NCBI RefSeq assembly: GCF_050433225.1
Contig: NZ_JBNPXQ010000008.1
Span: 62,001 to 126,000 of the forward strand
Origin: Sphingomonas_D zeicaulis
GTDB taxonomy: Bacteria > Pseudomonadota > Alphaproteobacteria > Sphingomonadales > Sphingomonadaceae
Length of the DNA: 64,000 nt
Direction of reading: 5' to 3'
Shown: piece by piece, positions 8,433 through 16,465 of the stretch
Position numbering within the stretch: the stretch's first letter is position 1
Layout: the number at the start of each line of letters is the position of its first letter
The notes under the pieces: generated by a model
What the model was told of the DNA's origin: nothing
Seen by the model: only the letters and a program-made list of their open reading frames with translations
Database searches by the model: none
Made by a program: the position numbers and the translations under genes

Positions 8433-8912
8433 TCAGCTCTCGGCCGGCTCCGACTGGAGCTGGATGTAGTTCTGGATGCCCATCTGCTTGATCATGTCGA
8501 GCTGGCGCTCAAGCGCATCGACATGCTCTTCCTCGCTGTCGAGGATATCGGTCAGCAGATCGCGGCTCACGAAGTCGCGCACGGATTCGCAATGCGCGAT
8601 GCCGTCCTTCAGCAGCGGCAGCGCTTCATATTCCAGCGCGAGGTCGGCCTTGATCACCTCTTCGACGGTCTCGCCGATCTTAAGGCGGCCGAGCATCTGG
8701 AAATTGGGCAGGCCGTCGAGGAACAGGATGCGTTCCGCCAGCTTGTCGGCATGCTTCATCTCGTCGATCGACTCATGGCGCTCGAAAGCGGCCAGCTTGC
8801 GCACACCCCAATGGTCGAGCAGGCGATAGTGCAGCCAATACTGGTTGATCGCGGTCAGCTCGTTCTTGAGAGCCCCGTTGAGATAATCGATGACCTTGGG
8901 GTCGCCCTTCAT
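8433..8912 (-). CDS. bfr: bacterioferritin
   Basis: 159-residue haem-containing ferritin that oxidises Fe(II) and stores iron in a 24-subunit shell. Every key residue sits at the position known from the E. coli protein: ferroxidase ligands E18, E51, H54, E94, E127 and H130, and haem ligand M52. A bfd gene lies 104 bases upstream in the same direction. The spacer carries a TATACT -10 hexamer and a 16-bp palindrome, so bfr probably also has its own regulated promoter. Confidence 0.97.
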   Translation of the reverse strand: MKGDPKVIDYLNGALKNELTAINQYWLHYRLLDHWGVRKLAAFERHESIDEMKHADKLAERILFLDGLPNFQMLGRLKIGETVEEVIKADLALEYEALPLLKDGIAHCESVRDFVSRDLLTDILDSEEEHVDALERQLDMIKQMGIQNYIQLQSEPAES

Positions 8913-8944
8913 GGGTGCTTCTCCGTCAATAAAAATGCCGACGG

Positions 8945-8966
8945 AGTATAGCTGCGCAGGCGCAGC
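8945..8966 (-). promoter_or_regulatory. bfr promoter -10 with adjoining palindrome (possible operator)
   Basis: On the minus strand TATACT (complement of 8945-8950) abuts a perfect inverted repeat GCTGCGC-AG-GCGCAGC (8951-8966) that would fill the -10/-35 spacer. A -35 hexamer is not convincing at 17 bases; TTGAAT lies 21 bases away. An iron-responsive regulator such as Fur, Irr or RirA is a guess; the palindrome does not match their usual sites closely. Confidence 0.4.
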
Positions 8967-9016
8967 AAATCATTCAAAAAATGGCAGTTTTCTGCGGGTT
9001 TGCGGCGCTGCGAGCG

Positions 9017-9187
9017 CTAAGCAATAGCCCGCTCTTCGGCGATGATCTCACGTGCGAATGGCACGCATTGCCCGCATTTCGGACGCAGCCCCATCGAGGC
9101 ATAAGCCGCCTTCGGGCATGATGCGCCCTGCCGTGCAGCCGTTCGCACGTCCCGTTCACGAATAGCGTTGCAAATGCAAACGACCAT
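9017..9187 (-). CDS. bfd: bacterioferritin-associated ferredoxin
   Basis: 56-residue [2Fe-2S] protein that reduces the bacterioferritin core and releases iron. Reading from ATG at 9187 gives MVVCICNAIRERDVR at the start and GLRPKCGQCVPFAREI near the end. Cys 4, 6, 38 and 41 match the cluster ligand spacing of E. coli Bfd exactly. The ribosome site is GGAGGAAT, 5-6 bases before the start. Its promoter is at 9213-9241, and bfr follows downstream. It is short enough to be lost by a 60-codon cut-off. Confidence 0.96.
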   Translation of the reverse strand: MVVCICNAIRERDVRTAARQGASCPKAAYASMGLRPKCGQCVPFAREIIAEERAIA

Positions 9188-9212
9188 CAGGCGATTCCTC
9201 CGCTCCGATGAT

Positions 9213-9241
9213 CAGATAGCGTGTGTGAGACTAAGTCGCAA
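9213..9241 (-). promoter_or_regulatory. promoter of bfd
   Basis: On the minus strand TTGCGA (complement of 9236-9241), 17-base spacer, TATCTG (complement of 9213-9218). The -35 hexamer overlaps the last codons of the preceding DUF418 gene, so bfd can be expressed independently of it. Confidence 0.6.
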
Positions 9242-10535
9242 TAGCCTGCTTGCGGATCAGCGGCTGTATCCGTCCACGTGCCAGGCTGCGCCACAGCCAT
9301 TCGAACGGCCCGAAAACGAATCGGTCGAGCCATGGGCGCGACCACAACAGCATCATGCCCCAGATTGCGGCGACGACAAAATAGAGCGTGATGCGGCCCA
9401 ATGATCCGTAGAGCCCGAAACCGTAGAACAGCGTCGCGCAGATCAGGCTGGTGCCGAGATAGTTGGAAAGTGCCATCCGCCCCGCCGCCGCGATCCGATC
9501 AACCAGCGCGCCGCCGTGGCGGGTGAGGCGGATGATCAGCGCCGCCCAGGCGACAGTCATTATCGGATGCAGCGCCACCGCTGCCACCGCCGCGGCCATG
9601 ATCACCATGCGCGTGTTGAAATCGCTGGCGACGATCAGCATGGCGAGCGCCAGCGACGGCGGCAGGCTGATCGCGAAGCCGATCGCCGCCCAGCGGGCGT
9701 AGCGGCGCGGCGGCCATGCGCCGGTCAGCAGCCCGCTGCGCAGCCCTGCCATGCCCAAGAGCATGTAGCCGAGCGTCTCGGGGCCGAACACGCCGAGCAG
9801 GGCCAGCGGCGGGGTGACCTCGTTCAACCGGCGATAGGTCAGCAGGTCGGCAAAGGAGCCGCGATGCGCCGCCAGATCGCGCGCAATGAAGGTGGGATCG
9901 GGAACGCCGTAAATCTCTTCATAGGCCTGCCAGCTCCGTTGGGCGGCCTCCGATCCGTCGGGGCCGAACGCCGCGGCATGAAGCTCCAGCGCGCCGGTGC
10001 CGAGCATGGCCGCCATCGCGATCCCCAGCAGCAGGCTGAGCAGGCCGATCACCACCAGCCCGCGCGTCGGCTGGTGGCGGAACAAGAAGGCGATCAGCCC
10101 GACCAGCGCATAATGCACCAATATGTCGCCGGGCCAGACGAGGTAGAGATGCGCAAGGCCCAGCAGCAACAGCCAGGCCATGCGCATCAGGTGGATCCGC
10201 GTGCCATTCTCGCCGCGCGCGTCCGCACGCTCGATCACCAGCAGCATCGACGCGCCGAACAACATCGCGAACAGCCCGCGCATCTTGCCGTCGATCGCCA
10301 CGAACATCACGCCCCACGCCGCAAGGTCCAGCCCCTGCGCGCCGCCATAGGCGGCCGGGTTGAAATAGGCGGCCTGCGGCATCGCGAAGGCGACGATGTT
10401 CATCAGCAGGATGCCCATCACCGCTACGCCGCGGACGATATCCAGCGTGGCGATGCGGCCGGGGAGGGCAGCGGCCGAATGAGCGGGGGCAGGCGCGGCG
10501 GCGCCTGCACCGGGCTGGCCTTGGCTGTCGGTCAT
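9231..10535 (-). CDS. DUF418 family integral membrane protein
   Basis: 434 residues with about ten hydrophobic helices from residue 26 onward. Starts IATLDIVRGVAVMGILLMNI, the usual opening of this family, and ends with the DUF418 signature FGPFEWLWRSLARG near the C-terminus. The family is related to acyltransferase-3-like and heparan-acetyltransferase-like membrane proteins; substrate unknown. The start at 10535 is set by the ATGA overlap with the stop of the DUF3052 gene; the frame extends upstream without resemblance. The N-terminal 25 residues are an Ala/Pro-rich cytoplasmic lead. Confidence 0.85.
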   Translation of the reverse strand: MTDSQGQPGAGAAAPAPAHSAAALPGRIATLDIVRGVAVMGILLMNIVAFAMPQAAYFNPAAYGGAQGLDLAAWGVMFVAIDGKMRGLFAMLFGASMLLVIERADARGENGTRIHLMRMAWLLLLGLAHLYLVWPGDILVHYALVGLIAFLFRHQPTRGLVVIGLLSLLLGIAMAAMLGTGALELHAAAFGPDGSEAAQRSWQAYEEIYGVPDPTFIARDLAAHRGSFADLLTYRRLNEVTPPLALLGVFGPETLGYMLLGMAGLRSGLLTGAWPPRRYARWAAIGFAISLPPSLALAMLIVASDFNTRMVIMAAAVAAVALHPIMTVAWAALIIRLTRHGGALVDRIAAAGRMALSNYLGTSLICATLFYGFGLYGSLGRITLYFVVAAIWGMMLLWSRPWLDRFVFGPFEWLWRSLARGRIQPLIRKQAIAT

Positions 10536-10948
10536 TGCGCCGCGCGCAATTCCTTGCGGATCACCAGCTTGAGGCCGGACCAGACCGCATCGACGGCGCA
10601 GACCTTCACGTCGACGAAGCCCATCGGCAGCGCCACCGCGCGCACGACATCCTCGGTGATGTCCGTCGCTACCTTCGCCGCCTGCTTGGGCCAGGAAACC
10701 CAAATCATCGCGCCCGGTTCGATCAGCAGCCGCAGCGCGATCAATTCGCGCTGCATCTCGGCGCGTTCGGTGACGAAGATATGGGCCGCCTGCAGCCCCG
10801 CGGTCGCAACGTCATACTCCTCCACGCCGATGCCGGCCGGGTCGATCTCGGCGCGCACGCTGTCGGGCATGCCGCAGAACCACAGCCGCATGCCGCGCTT
10901 GTAGCCCAGCTTCGTAGCGAGCGGGGTGCCAGAATAACCCGCGGTCAT
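10532..10948 (-). CDS. DUF3052 family protein
   Basis: 138 residues from the ATG at 10948. The opening YSGTPLATKLGYKRGMRL and the ending MGFVDVKVCAVDAVWSGLKLVIRK are the conserved ends of DUF3052, a small soluble alpha/beta family of unknown function widespread in actinobacteria and alphaproteobacteria. A GGAGG-like site precedes the ATG. It overlaps the DUF418 gene by four bases (ATGA), so the two are translationally coupled. Confidence 0.82.
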   Translation of the reverse strand: MTAGYSGTPLATKLGYKRGMRLWFCGMPDSVRAEIDPAGIGVEEYDVATAGLQAAHIFVTERAEMQRELIALRLLIEPGAMIWVSWPKQAAKVATDITEDVVRAVALPMGFVDVKVCAVDAVWSGLKLVIRKELRAAQ

Positions 10949-11037
10949 GCGCCCTCCTGTGATCGTGGCGGAGCATGCCGTGCGGGCGGGCATCAGACAA
11001 GCTTGCCGATGCCGCAGGCGCGGATTAGCCTTGCATC

Positions 11038-11364
11038 ATGGCGCGCACGATCACCCGCTATGCGGAATTCTGGCCGTATTATCTGCGCGAACATGCGCTG
11101 CCGCAGACGCGTGCGCTGCATTATGCCGGGACCACGCTGACGCTGTTGTTCCTCGGTTTTGCAATCATCCAGGGCGGATGGTGGTGGTTGGCGGTGCCGC
11201 TGGCAGGCTATGGCTTCGCCTGGATCGGCCATTTCGCGGTCGAGCATAACCGCCCGGCCACCTTCACCTATCCGATTTGGTCGTTGGTCAGCGATTTCCG
11301 GATGTTCTTCCTGTGGGCATCGGGCCGGCTCGCGCCACACCTCGCCCGCGCGGGCGTGCGCTGA
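11038..11364 (+). CDS. Mpo1/DUF962 family membrane protein
   Basis: 108 residues of the DUF962 family. The yeast member Mpo1 is an Fe(II)-dependent dioxygenase that alpha-oxidises 2-hydroxy fatty acids derived from phytosphingosine. Conserved His-containing segments HALPQTRALHYAG (about 20-32) and IGHFAVEHNRPATF (about 63-76) flank two hydrophobic helices; a C-terminal SDFRMFFLW follows. Divergent from the DUF3052 gene with 89 bases between. Because sphingomonads make sphingolipids, a role in hydroxy fatty acid or sphingoid-base breakdown is attractive but inferred. Confidence 0.85.
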   Translation: MARTITRYAEFWPYYLREHALPQTRALHYAGTTLTLLFLGFAIIQGGWWWLAVPLAGYGFAWIGHFAVEHNRPATFTYPIWSLVSDFRMFFLWASGRLAPHLARAGVR

Positions 11365-11412
11365 TCCCGGCTCAACCCTCGCCCGATCGATCGCAGACCG
11401 AACGGAAGGCTA

Positions 11413-12975
11413 TTACTCGGACGGGTTCGTGCGATGCGTCGTCACCGTCGTCTCATAATCCGCGACGATGCCGGGGCCGTTCACGCCGGTGTCGTCGGCG
11501 GTCTCAGGCGGATAGGTGTCGCGCAGTGCCTGCGTCATCGCCTGGTCGATCGCCTCACCCAGCCGGTTCAGCTCGCCCAGCGCGGCGTCGACATCATTCT
11601 CCGCGCCGGAGCGGGCGTTCTCCGGATAGAGTTCCCACAGCCGGTCGACCAACTCGCCGCCGAACGCTTCGCCCAGCGGACCGGTCTTGCTCAGCACCTG
11701 ATCGGTCAGCAGGTCGGTGACCGTGCGGATCGTCTCTACCTTCTCCTCGGCGCTGGCGTGGCTGCTATTCTCATAATCGGCCGCGGCGCCCTGCAGCGAT
11801 CCGATCAAGGTGCCGAACTGCATTGCCGCCTCGGTGCGCTGGGCCTCGTTGGGAGCGCCGGCGCCATCCTGCGCGCCAACGACGTTGCCGAGGCGGGTCA
11901 ACTCGTCGGCGATCGCGGCCTGCGTCGCCGGATTGTCGAAATCCTCGTTCAGCATCACGTTGCGCACGAACCGCTCGGTCAGCGAATGATAGACGGTCGG
12001 CGGCTCGGCATCCTCGCGGCTGTTGTCCCAGCCGCCGGCATAGGTGGTTTCCTCGTTCAGCCGCTGGATGTTGTCGGAATAATAATCGCCCAGGCTGTTG
12101 AGCCCGGCGGAGCGGTCCAGCGCGGTGCTCTCCCCGGCCATGTCGACGAGCTTGCCGAAGAGCTGGTCATATTTCGCCTGGTCGGCGCTGTTGCTGGTGC
12201 CGGCCAACGCTGAGGCCACCGCATCGAACCCGCCGCGCCCTGGCGGGGCGACGCCATAGGCGTTCTGCGGCAGATTATCGATCGTCTCCAGCACCTCAGG
12301 ATGGTCGGCGATATAGGAACTGACTTCGTTCGCGGCACCGACGAAGCCCTGCTTTGCGGCCATGCCGGCGAGATCGGCGGCTGCGATCAGCGAGAACTGG
12401 CCTTGCGCGCCCTGATCCGAATTCAGGTCGATCCCGGCGCGGACCGCCTCGTCATGCAGGTCATAGGCAAGGTTCTGCAGCACCGCGCCATCGGTGACCG
12501 TGCTGAGCAACTCGCGTACCCCGTCGGACGCGGGGTTTTTCGCCGGATCGAGCAATTCGCCAAGCTGGTCGCGGGTGACGCGGCCCGAATCGACGAGGCG
12601 GCCCATCGATGCCGTCGCCTGCTCGCGCAACTGCGGCGTGGCGGGGCCGGTATAGGCGACGCCGATCTGCTCCACCGCGTCGATCAGCTCCTGCCGCGCG
12701 CGATCGTCGAGCGTGCCCATGTCGGTGCGATAATTGCCGTCGCTGCCGCTGGCGAGGTCGATCACGCGGGCGAGATATTCATCCTTCTGCGCCTGGGTAA
12801 GGCTGGGGTCAGCCATCGTCTGTTCGATGACATAGGCGGGATCGCCATGATAATGCTGGGCGAACAGCGCGGTCTCCTCGACCTTCGCCTCGACGACGGG
12901 ATCGGGCGCGGTCTGCGCAGGCGCCTGCTGCTGCTGGACCTGGCTGACGCTGCCGCCATCGATCTGATGCACCAT
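11413..12975 (-). CDS. large alpha-helical protein of unknown function
   Basis: 520 residues, not recognised. No signal peptide or membrane helix. The N-terminus is Gln/Pro/Ala rich (QVQQQQAPAQTAPDPVVE), followed by a strongly acidic, predicted all-helical body with many short amphipathic helices (for example DDRARQELIDAVEQIG, QREQATA-like stretches and EKVETIRTVTDLLTDQVLS). It has no Cys and few Lys. Codon usage matches its neighbours. It stands alone between the DUF962 gene and the glycosylase gene. The overall style, acidic and helical with a disordered N-terminus, resembles secreted-effector or structural scaffold proteins, but nothing in the sequence proves export. Confidence 0.75.
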   Translation of the reverse strand: MVHQIDGGSVSQVQQQQAPAQTAPDPVVEAKVEETALFAQHYHGDPAYVIEQTMADPSLTQAQKDEYLARVIDLASGSDGNYRTDMGTLDDRARQELIDAVEQIGVAYTGPATPQLREQATASMGRLVDSGRVTRDQLGELLDPAKNPASDGVRELLSTVTDGAVLQNLAYDLHDEAVRAGIDLNSDQGAQGQFSLIAAADLAGMAAKQGFVGAANEVSSYIADHPEVLETIDNLPQNAYGVAPPGRGGFDAVASALAGTSNSADQAKYDQLFGKLVDMAGESTALDRSAGLNSLGDYYSDNIQRLNEETTYAGGWDNSREDAEPPTVYHSLTERFVRNVMLNEDFDNPATQAAIADELTRLGNVVGAQDGAGAPNEAQRTEAAMQFGTLIGSLQGAAADYENSSHASAEEKVETIRTVTDLLTDQVLSKTGPLGEAFGGELVDRLWELYPENARSGAENDVDAALGELNRLGEAIDQAMTQALRDTYPPETADDTGVNGPGIVADYETTVTTHRTNPSE

Positions 12976-13182
12976 CTCTCCGGCCTTCCTTCAGTTCCTT
13001 GCGGGTGGCGGGAGTTTCGCATCGCGGTGTGGACGGGGACATAATCGATTCGTGTAGATGCGGGGCGGTTGGGCGCCCGGCGGGCACGCTCTGGCCCGGT
13101 CCGTCTTCAACCCCTCCTTTGAAGAAGAGGGGCTAAGCGCTCAACCTTGCCCCCACCCATCGCGCGGCCTATCGCGCCCCTT
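12976..13182. other. divergent spacer between orphan gene and udgB
   Basis: 207 bases. Contains CTTCAACCCCTCCTTTGAAG and AGAGGGG, which can fold into alternative C-run/G-run hairpins near 13107-13135. No gene seen; both flanking promoters should lie here but no clear hexamers are visible. Confidence 0.4.
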
Positions 13183-13839
13183 ATGCAGCCCGCCAGCCCC
13201 CTGCCATCCAGCGAGCCGCCGCATGATTGCCCGCGCTGCCCGCGGCTCGTGGCGCTGCGCGAGGATTGCCGCGCCGAGCATCCGGACTGGTGGAACGCGC
13301 CGGTGCCCGCCTTCGGCGACCCCGATGGCTGGCTCGGCATCATCGGCCTCGCGCCGGGCAAGCATGGCGCCAACCGCACCGGGCGGCCCTTCACCGGGGA
13401 CCATGCCGGCCACCTGATGTTCGGAACACTGGCCAAGTTCGGCCTCGCCACCGGCACCTATGATGCGCGCATCGACGATGGCTTTGCACTCAACGGTGCG
13501 ATCATCATCAACTCGGTGAAATGCCTGCCGCCTGAGAACAAGCCGGTGCCGGCCGAGATCCACGCGTGCCGCCCCTTTCTCGACGATGCGGTGGCGCAGC
13601 TGCCCAACGCCCGGGTGTTCGTGGCGCTCGGCCAGATCGCGCACCAGAGCGCGGTGAAGGTGCTCGGCGGCCGGCTGCCCAAGGCGCGCTTCGCGCATCT
13701 GGCGGAACATCGCATGCCCGATGGGCGCATGTTGATCGATAGCTATCACTGCTCGCGCTACAACCAGAACACCGGCCGACTGACACCGGAGATGTTCGAG
13801 GCGGTGTTCGCGCGCGCTGTGGCGCTGCGCGACGCCTGA
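13183..13839 (+). CDS. udgB: type 5 uracil-DNA glycosylase (UdgB-like)
   Basis: 218 residues (from the ATG at 13183; an in-frame ATG at 13147 is possible). Removes uracil and other deaminated bases from DNA. The catalytic motif GLAPGKHGANRTGRPFTGD (about 55-73) and motif 2 HCSRYNQNTGRLT are those of family 5. Four Cys (CPRC at 16-19, then NSVKC and HAC) are placed for the [4Fe-4S] cluster. Family 5 enzymes lack the catalytic Asp/Asn of other UDGs, consistent with the motif here. Single gene, followed 81 bases later by the cyclase. Confidence 0.9.
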   Translation: MQPASPLPSSEPPHDCPRCPRLVALREDCRAEHPDWWNAPVPAFGDPDGWLGIIGLAPGKHGANRTGRPFTGDHAGHLMFGTLAKFGLATGTYDARIDDGFALNGAIIINSVKCLPPENKPVPAEIHACRPFLDDAVAQLPNARVFVALGQIAHQSAVKVLGGRLPKARFAHLAEHRMPDGRMLIDSYHCSRYNQNTGRLTPEMFEAVFARAVALRDA

Positions 13840-13920
13840 ACGCCACGCGCCGCAAGACTTTGTTCAGATTCGGCGCCTAGACGGCCTTTTTCGTTCGCAA
13901 GACCAGGGCGCAGGGGCGGA

Positions 13921-15120
13921 ATGCTGATCGATTCACGGACGATGCTGATGCTGACGCTCGGCATCGCGGCCGTCGTTGCGGGATATCTTGCGCTCGAATG
14001 GCGCGCCGTTCGCGATCGCGCGCTGCTGTTGTGGAGCGCGGGGTTCGCCGCGATCGTCATCGGCTGCTCGCTGTCGCCCGTGCGGCTCGGCGGCTCCTTC
14101 CTCGTCGGCGTCTGGGGCGCCAACGGCATATTGGTGATCGCGCACCTGCTGTTCCTCGAAGGTGCCGCGCATTTTTCGGGGCACCGCCCGCAGCGTATGT
14201 GGTGGGCGATCCTGCTGCTCTGGCTGCCCCTGCTCGCGCTGCCCGAAGGCGGCAGCCGCGCCGAGATCTTCGGTGTCGTCAACGCGGCGCTGGTGGCGGT
14301 GCCAGCGTTGCGGGCGTCAGCGCTGCTGATCTTCCCTGCGAAGCGTGCAGATGAATCGGATACGAGCCGCCTCGGCTATGTCTTCCTCTATCACGGCCTT
14401 TTCTACGCGCTGAAGACCATGCTGGTGTGCGCGCCCGGCGCGCAGACCAGCCTCGTCGCCTTCCAGGGTGTGCTCATCCAGGTCTCGTTGTTCCATGGCA
14501 TATTGATCGAGGTGCTGATTGCCCTGTCGATGACCGGATCGGTCCGCCGCCGGCGCGAGGCTCAGGTCGCCTGGCTTGCCGATCGCGACCATCTGACCGG
14601 TGTCTACAATCGCCGCGCCTTCGATGCGCGCGCAGGCGCGCTGGTCGCGGCCGCGGCGCGGAGCGGGCGGCCCGGGGCGCTGCTGCTGCTCGACGTCGAC
14701 CATTTCAAGGCGGTCAATGATGGCTGGGGGCATGAGGCGGGAGACCGGTTGCTGATCGGCCTTGCTCGACTGTTGCACACGGTGCTGCCCGCCGAGGCGC
14801 TGGCGGCGCGGCTGGGGGGTGACGAATTCGCCATCCTGCTGCCGGGCTGCAGTCGCGCCCAGCTCTACATTCTGGGCGACGCGATACGCACGCATTTCGG
14901 CGCACTGGCCGCCGGAATGCCCGATCTGCCCGCGCAGACCTCCATCAGCCTGGGCGCGGTGCCGTTCGATCGCATCATCGATCTGGCCGCGCTGCTCGCC
15001 GCCGCGGATGCGGCGCTTTACGAGGCCAAGCGCGGTGGCCGGAACCAGATGTGCATCCGCCCCATCTCAGGGCGCCGCGCCTTGCCCGCGCGGCCTGTAG
15101 CGGCGGTTGGGCCCGCCTGA
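13921..15120 (+). CDS. membrane-bound diguanylate cyclase
   Basis: 399 residues. Six or seven N-terminal helices (about residues 8-205) form an unassigned membrane sensor, followed by a C-terminal GGDEF domain (about 215-385). The signature is intact as GGDEF at 299-303, with the metal Asp in LLLLDVDHFKAVND (residues 254-267), so it should make cyclic di-GMP. No RxxD inhibitory site is present five residues before GGDEF, so product inhibition through that site is unlikely. ATG start. Confidence 0.92.
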   Translation: MLIDSRTMLMLTLGIAAVVAGYLALEWRAVRDRALLLWSAGFAAIVIGCSLSPVRLGGSFLVGVWGANGILVIAHLLFLEGAAHFSGHRPQRMWWAILLLWLPLLALPEGGSRAEIFGVVNAALVAVPALRASALLIFPAKRADESDTSRLGYVFLYHGLFYALKTMLVCAPGAQTSLVAFQGVLIQVSLFHGILIEVLIALSMTGSVRRRREAQVAWLADRDHLTGVYNRRAFDARAGALVAAAARSGRPGALLLLDVDHFKAVNDGWGHEAGDRLLIGLARLLHTVLPAEALAARLGGDEFAILLPGCSRAQLYILGDAIRTHFGALAAGMPDLPAQTSISLGAVPFDRIIDLAALLAAADAALYEAKRGGRNQMCIRPISGRRALPARPVAAVGPA

Positions 15121-15190
15121 ACCCTCGATCCTCGCCCGGGATGGGTGCAGGTTGGGCATGGGAAGGAAAATGCCCTAGCACTGCCCCGCC

Positions 15191-16396
15191 GTGGATTCAT
15201 TGATCACCGCCGCCGCCCGCGCGCTCGCCGCCGGAGCGCCGCTTACCGCGCTCAACCGGGTCGCGCTACGGGATGATGCGCCCGCGCTGGCGCTGCGTGG
15301 CATTGCGATGGCGCAGCTTGGGGATCTCGATCGTGCCCGCGCGCTGCTGCGGGAGGCGGGCCGCGCCTTCGGGCCACGCGAGGCGGTCGCCCGTGCGCGC
15401 TGCATCGTCGCCGAGGCAGAGATTGCCCTGGTGTCGCGCGATCTCGGCTGGCCGGCCGAGCAACTCGCCCGCGCGCGCGACCTGCTCGATCGCCAAGGCG
15501 ACACCGCCAACGCGGCGCAGGCGCGGTTGATCGAGGTGCGCCGGCTGCTGCTGATCGGCCGGCTCGACGCTGCCGCGCATGCGCTCGACGGTATAGACGG
15601 CGCGGCGCTGCGTCCGGCTGCGCGCGCGGTTCATGCGCTTGCCGCCGCCGGCATCGCGCTCAGTCGACTCAAGGTGGTGGCGGCTCGTGCCGCGCTTACC
15701 GATGCCACGTCCGCCGCCGCCGAAGCAGGCATTCCCGCGCTCGCCGTTGAGGTCGCGCGGGCTGCGGCGGTACTCACTTTGCCCGCGGCGCGGACCATTA
15801 GCCCGGCGGGCGAGCGCGTGCTGCGGCTGGAAGAGGTTGCGGCACTGCTCTCCTCCGATGCGCTGGTGATCGACGCCTGCCGCTATGCGATCCGGGGCGC
15901 CGATCACCATGTCGCGCTCGCCGGTCGGCCGGTTCTGTTCGCGCTCGCCCGCGCGCTGGGTGAGGCTTGGCCGGGCGATGTTCCGCGCGAGCTATTGATC
16001 GCGCGCGGCTTTGGCGGGCGGGAGGCGGATGAATCGCATCGTATGCGGCTGCGTGTCGAGATCGGCCGGCTGCGTGCGGCGCTGAAGCCAGTTGCCGCCA
16101 TCGTCGCGACCCGCGCCGGCTTCGCGCTCAAGGTGCATTGCGGTGATATGGTCGTGCTGGCGCCGCCGGTCGACGAACCGCACGGCGCGGTGCTGGCGCT
16201 GCTCGCGGACGGAGAATCCTGGTCCAGCTCCGCGCTCGCGCTGGCGCTCGGCACCAGCCAGCGCAGCGTGCAGCGCGCGCTCGATGCGTTGGCGCGGCTG
16301 GGCCGGGTAGAGCCTGTGGGCGACGGCCGCGCGCGGCGCTGGCTGATTCCGGTGCCACCGGCCTTCGCGACGAGCTTGCTCCTGCCGGGGTCCTGA
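15191..16396 (+). CDS. TPR-like transcriptional regulator with winged-helix domain
   Basis: 401 residues. The first about 215 residues are Ala/Arg/Leu-rich helical pairs resembling degenerate TPR repeats. The next segment (about 225-315) has the pattern of an OmpR/SARP-type winged helix, with LRVEIGRLRAALKP as the recognition-helix region. The C-terminal part (about 335-385) reads like a second HTH (SSSALALALGTSQRSVQRALDAL). The start is a GTG with a weak ribosome site, so the exact N-terminus is uncertain. The next gene downstream, 69 bases away, is a beta-propeller protein it may control. Confidence 0.7.
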   Translation: MDSLITAAARALAAGAPLTALNRVALRDDAPALALRGIAMAQLGDLDRARALLREAGRAFGPREAVARARCIVAEAEIALVSRDLGWPAEQLARARDLLDRQGDTANAAQARLIEVRRLLLIGRLDAAAHALDGIDGAALRPAARAVHALAAAGIALSRLKVVAARAALTDATSAAAEAGIPALAVEVARAAAVLTLPAARTISPAGERVLRLEEVAALLSSDALVIDACRYAIRGADHHVALAGRPVLFALARALGEAWPGDVPRELLIARGFGGREADESHRMRLRVEIGRLRAALKPVAAIVATRAGFALKVHCGDMVVLAPPVDEPHGAVLALLADGESWSSSALALALGTSQRSVQRALDALARLGRVEPVGDGRARRWLIPVPPAFATSLLLPGS

Positions 16397-16465
16397 CGCC
16401 CTTCTTCATGTGCTGGTGTATCGCGACAGAGATGTCACTCACCCTGCATTCCTGTCCGCGCTACG

